From Azospirillum thiophilum (GTDB taxonomy: Bacteria; Pseudomonadota; Alphaproteobacteria; Azospirillales; Azospirillaceae), in NCBI RefSeq assembly GCF_001305595.1, contig NZ_CP012401.1, positions 1 to 64,000 on the forward strand: 64,000 bases of DNA, in the 5' to 3' direction. How positions within the stretch are numbered: position 1 is the first letter of the stretch; each line of letters opens with the position of its first letter. The notes beneath the pieces are model-generated. The model saw only the letters and a program-made list of their open reading frames with translations, did no database searches and had not been told where the DNA came from. Shown here piece after piece: positions 9,028 to 18,031 of the stretch. A program made the translations under genes and the position numbers.

Positions 9028-10425
9028 TCAGGCGTCGATGGCCTTGCCCAGTTCGACCGGATCGACCTCGCCCTGTTCCAGTCCCACCTCAGGCACGCTG
9101 TCCTCGGACACGCTCTCGTCGACGCGGCGCTCCAGCACGGCGGCGAAGAAGCCATCGGTGTCGTGGCGGGCGGGCGTCAGGCGAAGGTACGGCCCCTCGG
9201 TCGGCGTGGCGCCGGCCTCCTCCTCGGCCCAGACCTCGGCGATCGGCTTGACCACGAAATCATGGTGGGTCTGCAGGAAGGCCTCGACCTGCGCCTCGTT
9301 CTCGTCATGCAGCATCGAACAGGTGGCGTAGACCAGACGCCCACCCGGCTTCACCAGTCGTGCGGCGCTGTCCAGGATGTTGGCCTGCAACGGCAGCAGC
9401 TGCTCCAGGCCGGGGCCGAGCTGGCGCCAGCGGGCGTCCGGGTTGCGGCGCCAGGTGCCGGTACCGGAACAGGGGGCGTCGACCAGCACGCGGTCGAACT
9501 TGCGCTTGTGGCGCTTCACCCAGGGATCGCGTTCGCTGGTCAGCGGATGGGCTTCGATGTTGTGCAGACCAGCACGGCGGAAGCGTTCGGCGGCACGCTT
9601 CAGGCGCTTTTCCAGCACGTCGCAGGCCACCACGCGGCCCTTGTTCTTCATCAGCGCGGCGACCGCCAGGGTCTTGCCGCCGGCACCGGCACAGAAATCC
9701 ACCACCTGATGGCCCGGCTTGGGCGCGACCGCCAGCGCAACCAGCTGCGATCCCTCGTCCTGGATCTCGACCAGCCCATCCTTGAAGGCGTCGACGCTGC
9801 CCAACGGCGGCCGGCCTTTCACCCGCAGGCCCAGTGGCGACCAGCGCGTCGTTTCCGCGGTGATCTGCGCCTTGGCCAGCGCCTTGATCGCGCTCTGCTG
9901 GTTGGCCTTCAGCGGGTTGATGCGCAGGTCGAGCGGAGCGGCCTCAAGCAGCTTCTCCATCTCCACCGCGAAACGGTCGCCCAGCGAGGCGCGCATAGCC
10001 GCTTCCGCCCAGTCCGGACATTCGACGCGCACGGTCTCCGGCATGTCGGGGTGGTCCATGGTGTGGCTTTCCAGCTCACGGACCATCGCCAACTCGTCGT
10101 CGGTCAGGCGGGCGGGGGCGAACTTGCCGCCGCTGAACATCTCCAGCACCACGCCGGCGTTGCGGCTCTCTTCCAGCAGCATGTAGGCCAGCACGCGGGC
10201 ACGCGGGGTGGCGCGCTCGTAGCCGCCGCGCTCGATCCACCAGCCGAGCCGCGCGTGGCGGCGCAGGATCGCGTAGGCCATCTGGGCGACGGCGGTGCGG
10301 TCCTTCGACCCGATGTAACGGCGGTTGCGGAAATAGGCGCTCATCACCGCGTCGGCGGGGCGAGGGGTCTCGTCGATCTCGGTCAGCAGATCGATGACCG
10401 CCTGGAGGCGGGCGGCGGGTGTCAT
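9028..10425 (-). CDS. RsmB/NOP-family 16S rRNA (cytosine-C5) methyltransferase
   Basis: A 465-aa SAM-dependent RNA m5C methyltransferase of the RsmB/NOL1-NOP2-Sun family. The N-terminal helical domain (1-150) is of the RsmB type. The catalytic part contains the SAM loop DFCAGAGGKTLAVA, motif IV VDAPCSGTGTWRRNP with the conserved Cys, and motif VI YATCSMLHDENE with the second, nucleophilic Cys. Both cysteines needed for m5C formation are therefore present. The ribosome site AAAGGGA sits upstream of the ATG at 10425. The exact target base (967 in E. coli RsmB) cannot be read from sequence. Confidence 0.9.
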   Translation of the reverse strand: MTPAARLQAVIDLLTEIDETPRPADAVMSAYFRNRRYIGSKDRTAVAQMAYAILRRHARLGWWIERGGYERATPRARVLAYMLLEESRNAGVVLEMFSGGKFAPARLTDDELAMVRELESHTMDHPDMPETVRVECPDWAEAAMRASLGDRFAVEMEKLLEAAPLDLRINPLKANQQSAIKALAKAQITAETTRWSPLGLRVKGRPPLGSVDAFKDGLVEIQDEGSQLVALAVAPKPGHQVVDFCAGAGGKTLAVAALMKNKGRVVACDVLEKRLKRAAERFRRAGLHNIEAHPLTSERDPWVKRHKRKFDRVLVDAPCSGTGTWRRNPDARWRQLGPGLEQLLPLQANILDSAARLVKPGGRLVYATCSMLHDENEAQVEAFLQTHHDFVVKPIAEVWAEEEAGATPTEGPYLRLTPARHDTDGFFAAVLERRVDESVSEDSVPEVGLEQGEVDPVELGKAIDA

Positions 10426-10777
10426 GGCGTCTGGTCCCTTTGGGAATCTCTCAAGGCGGCGAACAGGATCGGGGGCCGGCGCGTTCCGGTCTCCGGCCGA
10501 TCCCTTGCCTATGGCCTGTCGATACAGCGTTTGCCGCGCGCTGTCACGCGCCGGCCGCCGACTCGGGTGAAGACGGTGCCGGCGGCCAGCATTCACCAGC
10601 CCCGTGACAAGCGGCCGCGACCTGTCCGAAAGTTCAGGTTGGGGATTGACGACTCGGGGTAACCCCCGGCACAAACGGACGGGTGATGTGACCTTATCGT
10701 GACCGGAACGGCGTGGTGACCGCCGGATGGACGAGGGGGTCTTCGGCGGAAATCGGATGCATGGAACGGGGTGCGCA
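10426..10777. other. Divergent intergenic region between the rRNA methyltransferase and mltA
   Basis: About 350 bp without a supported gene. It must hold the promoters of both divergent neighbours. A TTGACG hexamer at 10646-10651 resembles a -35 box toward mltA, but no good -10 element stands 17 bp downstream. No repeat or RNA structure stood out. Confidence 0.4.
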
Positions 10778-11947
10778 ATGGCGGCTGCGGCTGGAGTGGC
10801 GTGTGCGCGTGTTGGCTTGATGCGGGCCTTCCGGCTCACCCTGGCAGGCGGGATTATGGCAACGCTGGCGGCCTGCGCCGGCACCGCCCCCATGGTGGAC
10901 GGCCAGCGCCGGACGACGCAACGGCCGACGCTCGATCAGGTCGCCCCCGACTTCCGCCACCTCGCCGGCTGGATCGATGACGACCACGCACAGGCAGTGC
11001 CGGCCATGCAGCGCACCTGCGGTTGGGTGAGGAACCAGCCGCCGGGTAAGGCGCTGGGGTCGTTGCGCACCGCGGGCACCACCGACGACTGGCGCGCCAT
11101 CTGCGCCGCCGCCCGCGACCTGCCCCCGGGCGACAGCGAGGCCGCGCGGCTCTTCTTTGAGACCTTCTTCACCCCGCGCGACGTCAGCAACGGCGAGAAG
11201 GGCCTGTTCACCGGCTATTACGAGATCGAACTGCGCGGAAGCTGGACGCGGACGGAGCGCTACACCGTGCCGATCTACCGCATGCCGCCACGCGGCAAGC
11301 ACGGCCTGCCCAGCCGCGCCCGGATCGAGGCCGGTGCCTTGAAGGGCAAGGGACTGGAGTTGATGTGGGTGGACGACCCGGTCGACGCCTTCTTCCTGGA
11401 AATCCAGGGCTCCGGCCGGGCGGTGATGGCCGACGGATCGGTGGTCGGCATCCATTACTCCGGCCAGAACGGTCACAGCTATTATCCGATCGGCCGCCAT
11501 ATCATCGACCGCGGCGACGCCACGCCGGAGCAGATGTCGCTGCAGTTGATCCGCCGCTGGTTGAAGGACCGTCCGGCCGAGGCCCAGCGGGTGATGAACC
11601 TCAACCCTTCCTACGTCTTCTTCAAGGTCAAGCCCGAGGTCGGCGCCCGCGGCGCCCGCAACATGGAGCTGACGCCCGGCCGCAGCCTTGCCGTCGATGC
11701 GGAGCATATCCCGCTGGGCGTGCCGCTGTGGCTGGAGGTACGCGATGCTCCGGTGCCGGGCGGTGCCATCAACCGGCTGGTGGTGGCGCAGGATACCGGC
11801 GGCGCCATCAAGGGTCCGGTGCGTGGCGACCTGTTCTGGGGCCATGGCCTCCAGGCGGAGGAAGGGGCCGGGGTGATGAAGGCGCGCGGCCATTACACCA
11901 TGCTCGCCCCGCGCAACCTGTCGGTCGAGACCGCCCAGCGAAAGTAA
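10778..11947 (+). CDS. mltA: Membrane-bound lytic murein transglycosylase A
   Basis: MltA cleaves the glycan strands of peptidoglycan, leaving 1,6-anhydromuramic ends. The product has a lipoprotein-type leader (LTLAGGIMATLAAC, lipobox LAAC), so it should be anchored to a membrane. The MltA barrel is recognised by FTGYYEIELRGS and FFLEIQGSGR; the C-terminal 3D domain carries LAVDAEHIPLGVPLWLE and QDTGGAIKGPVRGDLFWG, which hold the conserved aspartates. The start is uncertain: ATGs at 10757, 10778 and 10820 all keep the lipobox; 10778 has GGAACGGGG just upstream. The GNAT gene follows after 12 bp, suggesting an operon. Confidence 0.92.
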   Translation: MAAAAGVACARVGLMRAFRLTLAGGIMATLAACAGTAPMVDGQRRTTQRPTLDQVAPDFRHLAGWIDDDHAQAVPAMQRTCGWVRNQPPGKALGSLRTAGTTDDWRAICAAARDLPPGDSEAARLFFETFFTPRDVSNGEKGLFTGYYEIELRGSWTRTERYTVPIYRMPPRGKHGLPSRARIEAGALKGKGLELMWVDDPVDAFFLEIQGSGRAVMADGSVVGIHYSGQNGHSYYPIGRHIIDRGDATPEQMSLQLIRRWLKDRPAEAQRVMNLNPSYVFFKVKPEVGARGARNMELTPGRSLAVDAEHIPLGVPLWLEVRDAPVPGGAINRLVVAQDTGGAIKGPVRGDLFWGHGLQAEEGAGVMKARGHYTMLAPRNLSVETAQRK

Positions 11948-11959
11948 GGCCCAGCACAC

Positions 11960-12571
11960 ATGTCACGGGGGATACCGGAACAAACGCCGGAGGGATCGGG
12001 GAACGGCGGCATAAGGCTGGAACGGCTGACCGCCCTGCCCGACCGCGGGGCGGCGCTCAAGGAGTTCGAGGAGATCTTCTTCGCCTCCACCACCCGGACC
12101 GAGTTCGGGTCGGAGGCCGAGCGGGCGGCCTTCCTCGATGTCTGGACCGGCTGGTTCGTGACGGAGGCGCCGCGCGACGTCTGGCTGGCGGTGTCCGGAG
12201 ACGGTCTGATCCTGGGCTATCTCACCGGCTGCAAGGACAGCGCCGGTTCGGTCGCACTGGCCCGCCGCATCCCGAAATACGAGGTCTTCGCCGACCATTT
12301 CGCCACCTACCCGGCCCATTTCCATATCAATGTCCGGCCGGGCTGGCGCGACCACGGGCTGGGGCGGCGGCTGGTCGACCGCTTCGCCGAGGACTGCGCC
12401 GCGGACGGCCTGCCGGGCGTGCATCTGGTCACCGCCGTCTTCGCCCGCAATGTCGGGTTCTACCAGCGCGCCGGCTTCTCGGACGCCTGTCAGCGCGGTC
12501 CGCTGCTGTTCCTGGGACGCCGTCTGGGACATGGCCTTGAGGCACTGACTTCGACCGCGCCGCTGTGCTAG
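11960..12571 (+). CDS. GNAT-family N-acetyltransferase
   Basis: A 203-aa acetyl-CoA-dependent acetyltransferase. The core motif A is visible as HINVRPGWRDHGLGRRLVDRFAE (about 118-140), where GLGRRL binds the acetyl-CoA pyrophosphate. The typical C-terminal end follows as ARNVGFYQRAGF. The first half (GGIRLERLTALPDRGAALKEFEEIFF) is longer than in minimal GNATs, with a region like those of acetyltransferases acting on small molecules. The substrate cannot be inferred. An AAGTAAGG ribosome site precedes the ATG, and the gene is probably co-transcribed with mltA and the methyltransferase gene downstream. Confidence 0.82.
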   Translation: MSRGIPEQTPEGSGNGGIRLERLTALPDRGAALKEFEEIFFASTTRTEFGSEAERAAFLDVWTGWFVTEAPRDVWLAVSGDGLILGYLTGCKDSAGSVALARRIPKYEVFADHFATYPAHFHINVRPGWRDHGLGRRLVDRFAEDCAADGLPGVHLVTAVFARNVGFYQRAGFSDACQRGPLLFLGRRLGHGLEALTSTAPLC

Positions 12572-12606
12572 GCAGGGGGCATCTTCTTGCCGGAAAGCGT
12601 TACGTC

Positions 12607-13371
12607 ATGACCCGCCCGCCCCTGTTGATCGAAAGCCCGCAGAATCCGCAGTTCAAGCTGTGGGAATCGGCGCTGGAAAGCCGCGGGCTGAAGAAGAACG
12701 GCAAGTTCCTGCTCGCCGGGCTGAAGACCGTGCCGGAGGCTTTGCGCCATCATCCGGAGCGGTTCGAACGGCTGCTGTTCGCCGACCCCGCCCTGGTCGC
12801 CGGCTGGCGCCTGCCGCCAGGGGTGGAGCCGGTGCAACTCGCCCCCGCCCTGTTCCGGGCGCTCGACATATCGGGCACCGGTTTTCCGCTGCTGGTCGGC
12901 AGCGTGCCGAAGATGCCGGCCATCGACCTGAGCGCACCGCCGCAAGGCCTAGAGTTGCTGTGCGCGTTGGGCGATCCCAGCAACCTCGGCGCCCTGCTGC
13001 GCAGCGCCGCGGCCTTCGGTGTGTCGCGGATCGTTCTGCTGGAGGGAGCGGCCCATCCCTTCCATCCCAAATGCTTGCGCGCGGCGTCCAACGCGCAATT
13101 CACGCTGACGTTGCTGCGCGGTCCGCGCTGGGCTGCGGTGAACGACGCGGCCGGGCCGCTCTATGCCCTCGACGGCGGGGGCGAGGATCTGACACGGTTC
13201 GACTGGCCGGCCGACATGAGGCTGATCCTGGGCGAGGAAGGCCAGGGCGTGCCGACCGACTGCCCGGCGGGACGGCTGTCGGTGCCGACGACCGGGGCGG
13301 TGGAATCGCTGAACGCCACGGTGGCGGTCAGCGTGGCCTTGTTCGCACGGTTTGCGGCGACGAAGGGATAG
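12607..13371 (+). CDS. SpoU/TrmH-family RNA 2'-O-methyltransferase
   Basis: A 254-aa SPOUT RNA methyltransferase. An N-terminal substrate-binding domain (SPQNPQFKLWESALESRGLKK, about 8-28, through GKFLLAGLKTV) is followed by the SpoU knot: LCALGDPSNLGALLRSAAAFGV (motif 1 with N and R), MRLILGEEGQGVP (motif 2) and STTGAVESLNATVAVSVAL-like motif 3 (VPTTGAVESLNATVAVSV). It transfers a methyl group from SAM to a ribose in rRNA or tRNA. The exact target is unknown. The ATG at 12607 begins the family-like N terminus; it lies 36 bp after the GNAT stop codon. Confidence 0.87.
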   Translation: MTRPPLLIESPQNPQFKLWESALESRGLKKNGKFLLAGLKTVPEALRHHPERFERLLFADPALVAGWRLPPGVEPVQLAPALFRALDISGTGFPLLVGSVPKMPAIDLSAPPQGLELLCALGDPSNLGALLRSAAAFGVSRIVLLEGAAHPFHPKCLRAASNAQFTLTLLRGPRWAAVNDAAGPLYALDGGGEDLTRFDWPADMRLILGEEGQGVPTDCPAGRLSVPTTGAVESLNATVAVSVALFARFAATKG

Positions 13372-13385
13372 TTCGTCAGCGATCC

Positions 13386-15935
13386 CTACCCCATCACCGA
13401 CGCCAGCACCTGCACGACCTGTTCGGATCCATAGGGCTTCTTCAGCACCGGCACCGCGGTAAAGCGTTCCGGCATGGTGGCAGACTCGCCGTAGCCGGTG
13501 GCGAAGATGAACGGGATGCCGAGTTCCCGCAGCCGGTCGGCGACGGCAACGGACGTCTCGTTGCCCAGATTGACGTCCAGCACGCCGACCACCGGCGGAT
13601 CGTCGTCGATCAGCGACAGGGCATGGCGGACGCCGGCAGCGGTGTTGACGCGGCTGGCACCGAAACTCATCAGCACGTCTTCCGTCGCCATGGCGATGAT
13701 CATGTTGTCTTCCAGCAACAGCACCGGCCCGCCGATGGAAAAATCCACCGACGGAACGGGCTGGTCGACCCGTCCGGCCGATGGCACGGCCGAGGCAACG
13801 GTGACGTAGACCGCCGGGATCATGAAACGCGCCCGCAGACCCGACAGGACGTAGGTCACCTCCGCCTGCCCCCCGATGTCGTGGGGGAGGGAGCGTTCGA
13901 TCACCGTCGTGCCGAAGCCGGTGCGCGACGGCGCCCGGACCGGCGGGCCGCCATTTTCCTGCCAGTCGATATGCAGACGCCCGCCCTCGTCGATCGACCA
14001 GTGCGCTTCGACCCAGCCGCCGCCGTCGCTGAGCGCACCGTACTTGGCCGAGTTGGTCGTCAGTTCATGCACCACCAGCGCGAAGACGGAGAAAGCCTGC
14101 GGTGCGAGAAGCACCTCCGGCCCGGACAACCGGACCCGCTCGGCCTTGGCGGACAGGTAGGCGCCGGTCTCCGCCACGATCAGGGCACGCAACGAGGCCG
14201 GCCCCCAATTGTCGGCGGTGATCTGGTCGTGGGCACGAGCCAGCGCCTCGATCCGACCGGCAACGATGGCGGCGAACTGCTGCACCGTCTCGGCCCCGCT
14301 TTCGCTCTGGCGCACCAGCGCACGGACGAGGCTGAGGATGTTGCGGACCCGGTGGTTCAGTTCGGCGATCAGCAGTTCCTGCCGCTCGCTGGCCTGGCGG
14401 CGGGCACGGCCGGCGACGTCGGCCAGCCGCAGCACCACCTCCAGCAGCGTCACCCGCAACGATTCAGCTGTGCGCAGGTCAACGTCGCTCCAGGGCCGGG
14501 ACCGGCCGATCACCGTCTCCTTCCAGGCATCGAAGCTCTTGCGCGGGGTCAGGCGCGGGCCGTTGGGACCATACTGCGCCGGCTTCGACGGGTCGCCGCC
14601 CCAGGTGACGGTGCGTACCAGTTCCTTGCGGAAGAAGACCAGATAATCGCGCGGCGTGCGCGACACCGGGATCGCCAGCAGGCCGCAGGCGCGTTCGGTG
14701 AAGTCGCGGGCCGGCAGATGGACAGCGCCCAGATGGTCACTGGCATAGACCATGCTGGGCGGCGCCCGGTGCAGGAAGCGCATGACGCCCAGCGTCTCCT
14801 CACGCGTCGGCGTCTCACCCTCCAGATGCAGTTCGCCGTCGATGCAACAGGCGAAGCCGTCGCATTGGATCAGCCCCCTCAGTTCCCCGGCGAAGGTGAT
14901 CAGGCTTTCCAGCGGCGATTCGCTGTCGGCAAGCATCGACATGATGCGGACATGGGCGCGGCGGGCCTGTGCCTCGTGCTGGCTTTCCTGCTCGCGCTCC
15001 CGCCCTTCCAGCAGCAGCGAAACCATCTGGCCGAACAGCTCGGCCGTCGTGCGCCGCTCGAAGGACAGCGAACGGGCGCGGCGATGGTGGCAGGCGAACA
15101 GGCCCCACAGCTTGCCATGGCGCAGGATCGAGACCGACAGGGAGGCGCCGACTCCCATGTTGCGGAGATATTCGACATGGACCAGCGACACGCTGCGCAG
15201 CAGGCTGAGCGTCAGGTCGAGCGGCTGGCCGGTCGGATCGAAGGCCGGCACCACCGGCACCGGCTGGGCGTTGACGTCGGCGATGCAGCGCAGCCAGTTG
15301 CGCTCGTACAGGCGCCGGGCCTGCTGGGGAATGTCGGAGGCGGGATAGCGCTGGCCGAGGAAGCTGCCGATGCCATGCACCGCCGATTCCGCGATCACCT
15401 CGCCCGACCCGTCTTCGGCGAAACGGTAGACCATCACCCGGTCGAAGCCGGTCAGCGCCCGCATCTGCCGGGCCGTCTCACGGCAGAAAGCGTCGAAACC
15501 GCGGGTGTTCTGAACCCGCGCGATCATCGAGCGCAGCAGCGACCCGGAATCCTGCGGCCCCTCGCCCTCGCTCGGTTCCGCCTCGATCACGATGACGGAA
15601 CCGGATAGATGGACGGCGACGTCGCAGACCGGGACCGTATCCGTCAGCCGGACGCCGAAGGCCCGTTCGACGCTGCCGTTGATATGGGCGACCTGGAGCC
15701 GGCCCCGGATGGTATGCAGCGCCTCCCCACCGATTACGCGGGCCAAGGGCGTGCCGAGCAGATCCTCGGGCTCCACTCCCAGCCAGCTGGCGATGTTGGC
15801 GGAGACATGCAGGACGATCCAATCGGCCGAAACGGCGATCAGAAATCCCGTCGGTTGGATCAGGCCCAGTTGATGGATGGGCTCGCGGTCGCAATCGGTG
15901 AGGTCGACGGACCCCTTGGGTACCGAACCGCTCAT
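13386..15935 (-). CDS. bphP: Bacteriophytochrome HWE-type histidine kinase with C-terminal receiver
   Basis: A red/far-red photoreceptor kinase of 849 aa. The start at 15935 places Cys15 in the motif DLTDCDREPIH, the usual biliverdin attachment site of bacterial phytochromes. Domains in order: PAS (about 20-125, LIQPTGFLIAVS), GAF (about 145-310, with the chromophore signature YPASDIPQQARRLY), PHY (about 330-510, with PRKSFDAWKETV of the tongue), HWE/HisKA_2 kinase (His near 528 in ELNHRVRNILSLV; WQENGGPPV is the WxE motif), then a receiver (phospho-Asp near 787 in VLDVNLG, Lys in LKKPY). The fused receiver suggests intramolecular phosphate transfer or a phosphate sink. No separate response regulator or haem oxygenase gene is adjacent. 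Confidence 0.93.
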   Translation of the reverse strand: MSGSVPKGSVDLTDCDREPIHQLGLIQPTGFLIAVSADWIVLHVSANIASWLGVEPEDLLGTPLARVIGGEALHTIRGRLQVAHINGSVERAFGVRLTDTVPVCDVAVHLSGSVIVIEAEPSEGEGPQDSGSLLRSMIARVQNTRGFDAFCRETARQMRALTGFDRVMVYRFAEDGSGEVIAESAVHGIGSFLGQRYPASDIPQQARRLYERNWLRCIADVNAQPVPVVPAFDPTGQPLDLTLSLLRSVSLVHVEYLRNMGVGASLSVSILRHGKLWGLFACHHRRARSLSFERRTTAELFGQMVSLLLEGREREQESQHEAQARRAHVRIMSMLADSESPLESLITFAGELRGLIQCDGFACCIDGELHLEGETPTREETLGVMRFLHRAPPSMVYASDHLGAVHLPARDFTERACGLLAIPVSRTPRDYLVFFRKELVRTVTWGGDPSKPAQYGPNGPRLTPRKSFDAWKETVIGRSRPWSDVDLRTAESLRVTLLEVVLRLADVAGRARRQASERQELLIAELNHRVRNILSLVRALVRQSESGAETVQQFAAIVAGRIEALARAHDQITADNWGPASLRALIVAETGAYLSAKAERVRLSGPEVLLAPQAFSVFALVVHELTTNSAKYGALSDGGGWVEAHWSIDEGGRLHIDWQENGGPPVRAPSRTGFGTTVIERSLPHDIGGQAEVTYVLSGLRARFMIPAVYVTVASAVPSAGRVDQPVPSVDFSIGGPVLLLEDNMIIAMATEDVLMSFGASRVNTAAGVRHALSLIDDDPPVVGVLDVNLGNETSVAVADRLRELGIPFIFATGYGESATMPERFTAVPVLKKPYGSEQVVQVLASVMG

Positions 15936-16334
15936 CGAACAAAGACTTCGGACAAACGCGACCTCAAGCGGAAGCTGGACCGTGTCCCTTGCCAGGACAT
16001 GCCAAAGGGAACCCATGACAATCTAGGCAAGGCGATCCAGCACCGCAACGGTGCCAAACAGACTATTCCTATGATCCAATCAAGACCCGCCAACTTAACA
16101 TAGGATAAGATTTTTGCCTTCCGTCCGATCACTTGTATCGATGGGGGCGATTCCGAACGGGATGTGCGTGGATTTTCGGCAGGCTTGCCACAACCGCCAA
16201 GCGGTGCCCAAGAGATCGCTCCACGGAGGCGTGATGGCGCCTTCCGGTTGGCGGACCGGTTCGGAAACCGAATTTTCCCGAGTCATTGCCCCTGCCCTGC
16301 ACGCGAAGCGGGATGCCAGCACGCAGGTTGACGG
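15936..16334. other. 399-bp gap between bphP and recN
   Basis: No gene is supported here. It contains the upstream region of bphP and the region downstream of recN. A short inverted pair (TCCCTT around 15995 and AAGGGA around 16016) could form a weak hairpin. The stretch around 16075-16110 is AT-richer than the surroundings and could hold the bphP promoter. No terminator with a T-run was found for recN. Confidence 0.35.
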
Positions 16335-18023
16335 TCAGCCGCGGCCGGCGATCAGGCTGTCGGCAGCGGCGCGGGCTTCCGCCGTGACGGTGGCGCCGGA
16401 CAGCATGCGGGCGATCTCCTCGCGCCGCTCGTCGCCGTCCAGTTCAGTGACGCCGGTGGTGACCTGCTCACCCGTCTGCGACTTCTGCACCTTCAGATGC
16501 ACGGCACCGCGCGCCGCGACCTGCGGGCTGTGGGTGACGACCAGCACCTGCAGGCCGTGGCCAAGCGTCTCCAGACGCTCGCCCACCGCAGCGGCGACGG
16601 CACCGCCGATGCCGGTGTCGACCTCGTCGAACACCAGCGTGCCGACGGTGGAGGTCTGGGCCAGCACCACCTTCAGGGCCAGCATGAAGCGGGCCAGCTC
16701 GCCGCCGGACGCGATCTTGTTCAAGGCGCCGGCCGGCGAGCCGGGATTGGTCGCCACCTGGAAGGCGACTCGGTCGACGCCAGCCGCGCTCCACTCCGAT
16801 TCGTCGAGCGGTTCGACCAGGGTACGGAACTTGGCCTTTTCCATCTTCAGCGGCGCGAGTTCGGCCGCCACCGAGATGTCGAGCCGGCCGGCGGCCTCGC
16901 GGCGGGATGTCCCCAGCGCCTCGGCGGCCTTGTGGAAGGCGGCGCGGGCCAGTTCGGCCTCCTTCGCCAGCTTCGCCAGCAGGTCGCCCTGATCCTCGAT
17001 CAGCAGCAGGCGGCCGGCCATCTCGTCGCGAAGACGCGCCAGCGCATCGACGGCCACGCCATGCTTGCGGGCGGCGGCACGCAGGGCGAACAGGCGCTCC
17101 TCCAGCTTTTCCAGGGCGCGCGGGTCCATGTCGACGCCGCTGGATGCCGACTGCAGGGCGGCGATCGCCTCCCCCGCCTCGGTCGCGGCACGGTCGAGCG
17201 CGGCGATCACCGGATCCAGCGTGCCGCCGGCCTTGTCGGCGATGCGGCTCAGCGTGCGGATGGCCGAGGACAGCGCGCGTTCGACGCCACGGTCGCCCGA
17301 CAGTTCGGCATAGGCGGCGTTCATGCCGTCGACCAGCTTTTCCCGGTGCATCAGCACCGCGCGGGTCTCCGACAGTTCCTCCTCCTCGCCGGCCTTGGGG
17401 GCTAGCGCATCCAGCTCGGCCACCGCATGGCGGAGATATTCCTCCTCCGAGCGGGCGCGGGCGATGTCGGCGGCGGCGGAGTGGCGCGCATCCTCGACCT
17501 GCCGCCAGGCCCGGTGGGCGGCGGCGACCTGCGCCGCCCGGGCCGCCAGCCCGGCATAGGCGTCGAGCACGCCGCGGTGGGTCTGCGGGTTCAGCAGGCC
17601 ATGGGTGTCGAACTGGCCATGCACCTCGACCAGTTCGGCGCCCAGCGTCTTCAGCAGGCCGACGCCGACCGGCTGGTCGTTGACCCAGGCGCGGCTGCGG
17701 CCGTCGGTGTTGACGGTGCGGCGGATCACCAGCGTCCCGTCACCCGAGCCGCCCCCGCTGTCGGAGGCCAGCCCCTGTTCCTTCAGGATGGCGAAGGCCG
17801 GATGGTCGCCGGACAGCTCGAATTCCGCGGTGACCGAGGCCTGATCGGCGCCGTGGCGCACCAGCCCGGAATCGGCGCGGGCACCGAGCGCCAGCCCGAG
17901 CGCATCCAGCAGGATCGACTTGCCGGCACCGGTCTCGCCGGTCAGGGCACACAGGCCCTTGCGGAAGGACAGGCTGAGCCGCTCGATCAGGACGACGTCC
18001 CGGATCGTCAGCGACACCAGCAT
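16335..18023 (-). CDS. recN: DNA repair protein RecN
   Basis: RecN is an SMC-like ATPase that helps repair double-strand breaks. The 562-aa product begins MLVSLTIRDVVLIERLSLSF and has the Walker A loop ALTGETGAGKSILLDALG. It then has a long helical and coiled-coil middle (about 160-370), the ABC-type signature IASGGELARFMLALKVVL, Walker B TLVFDEVDTGIGGAVA and the switch His in VLVVTHSPQVAA. The start at 18023 follows family convention; upstream in-frame codons overlap bamD. It follows bamD by 8 bp, so the two are probably one operon, a common arrangement in alphaproteobacteria. Confidence 0.95.
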   Translation of the reverse strand: MLVSLTIRDVVLIERLSLSFRKGLCALTGETGAGKSILLDALGLALGARADSGLVRHGADQASVTAEFELSGDHPAFAILKEQGLASDSGGGSGDGTLVIRRTVNTDGRSRAWVNDQPVGVGLLKTLGAELVEVHGQFDTHGLLNPQTHRGVLDAYAGLAARAAQVAAAHRAWRQVEDARHSAAADIARARSEEEYLRHAVAELDALAPKAGEEEELSETRAVLMHREKLVDGMNAAYAELSGDRGVERALSSAIRTLSRIADKAGGTLDPVIAALDRAATEAGEAIAALQSASSGVDMDPRALEKLEERLFALRAAARKHGVAVDALARLRDEMAGRLLLIEDQGDLLAKLAKEAELARAAFHKAAEALGTSRREAAGRLDISVAAELAPLKMEKAKFRTLVEPLDESEWSAAGVDRVAFQVATNPGSPAGALNKIASGGELARFMLALKVVLAQTSTVGTLVFDEVDTGIGGAVAAAVGERLETLGHGLQVLVVTHSPQVAARGAVHLKVQKSQTGEQVTTGVTELDGDERREEIARMLSGATVTAEARAAADSLIAGRG

Positions 18024-18031
18024 GGAACGGC

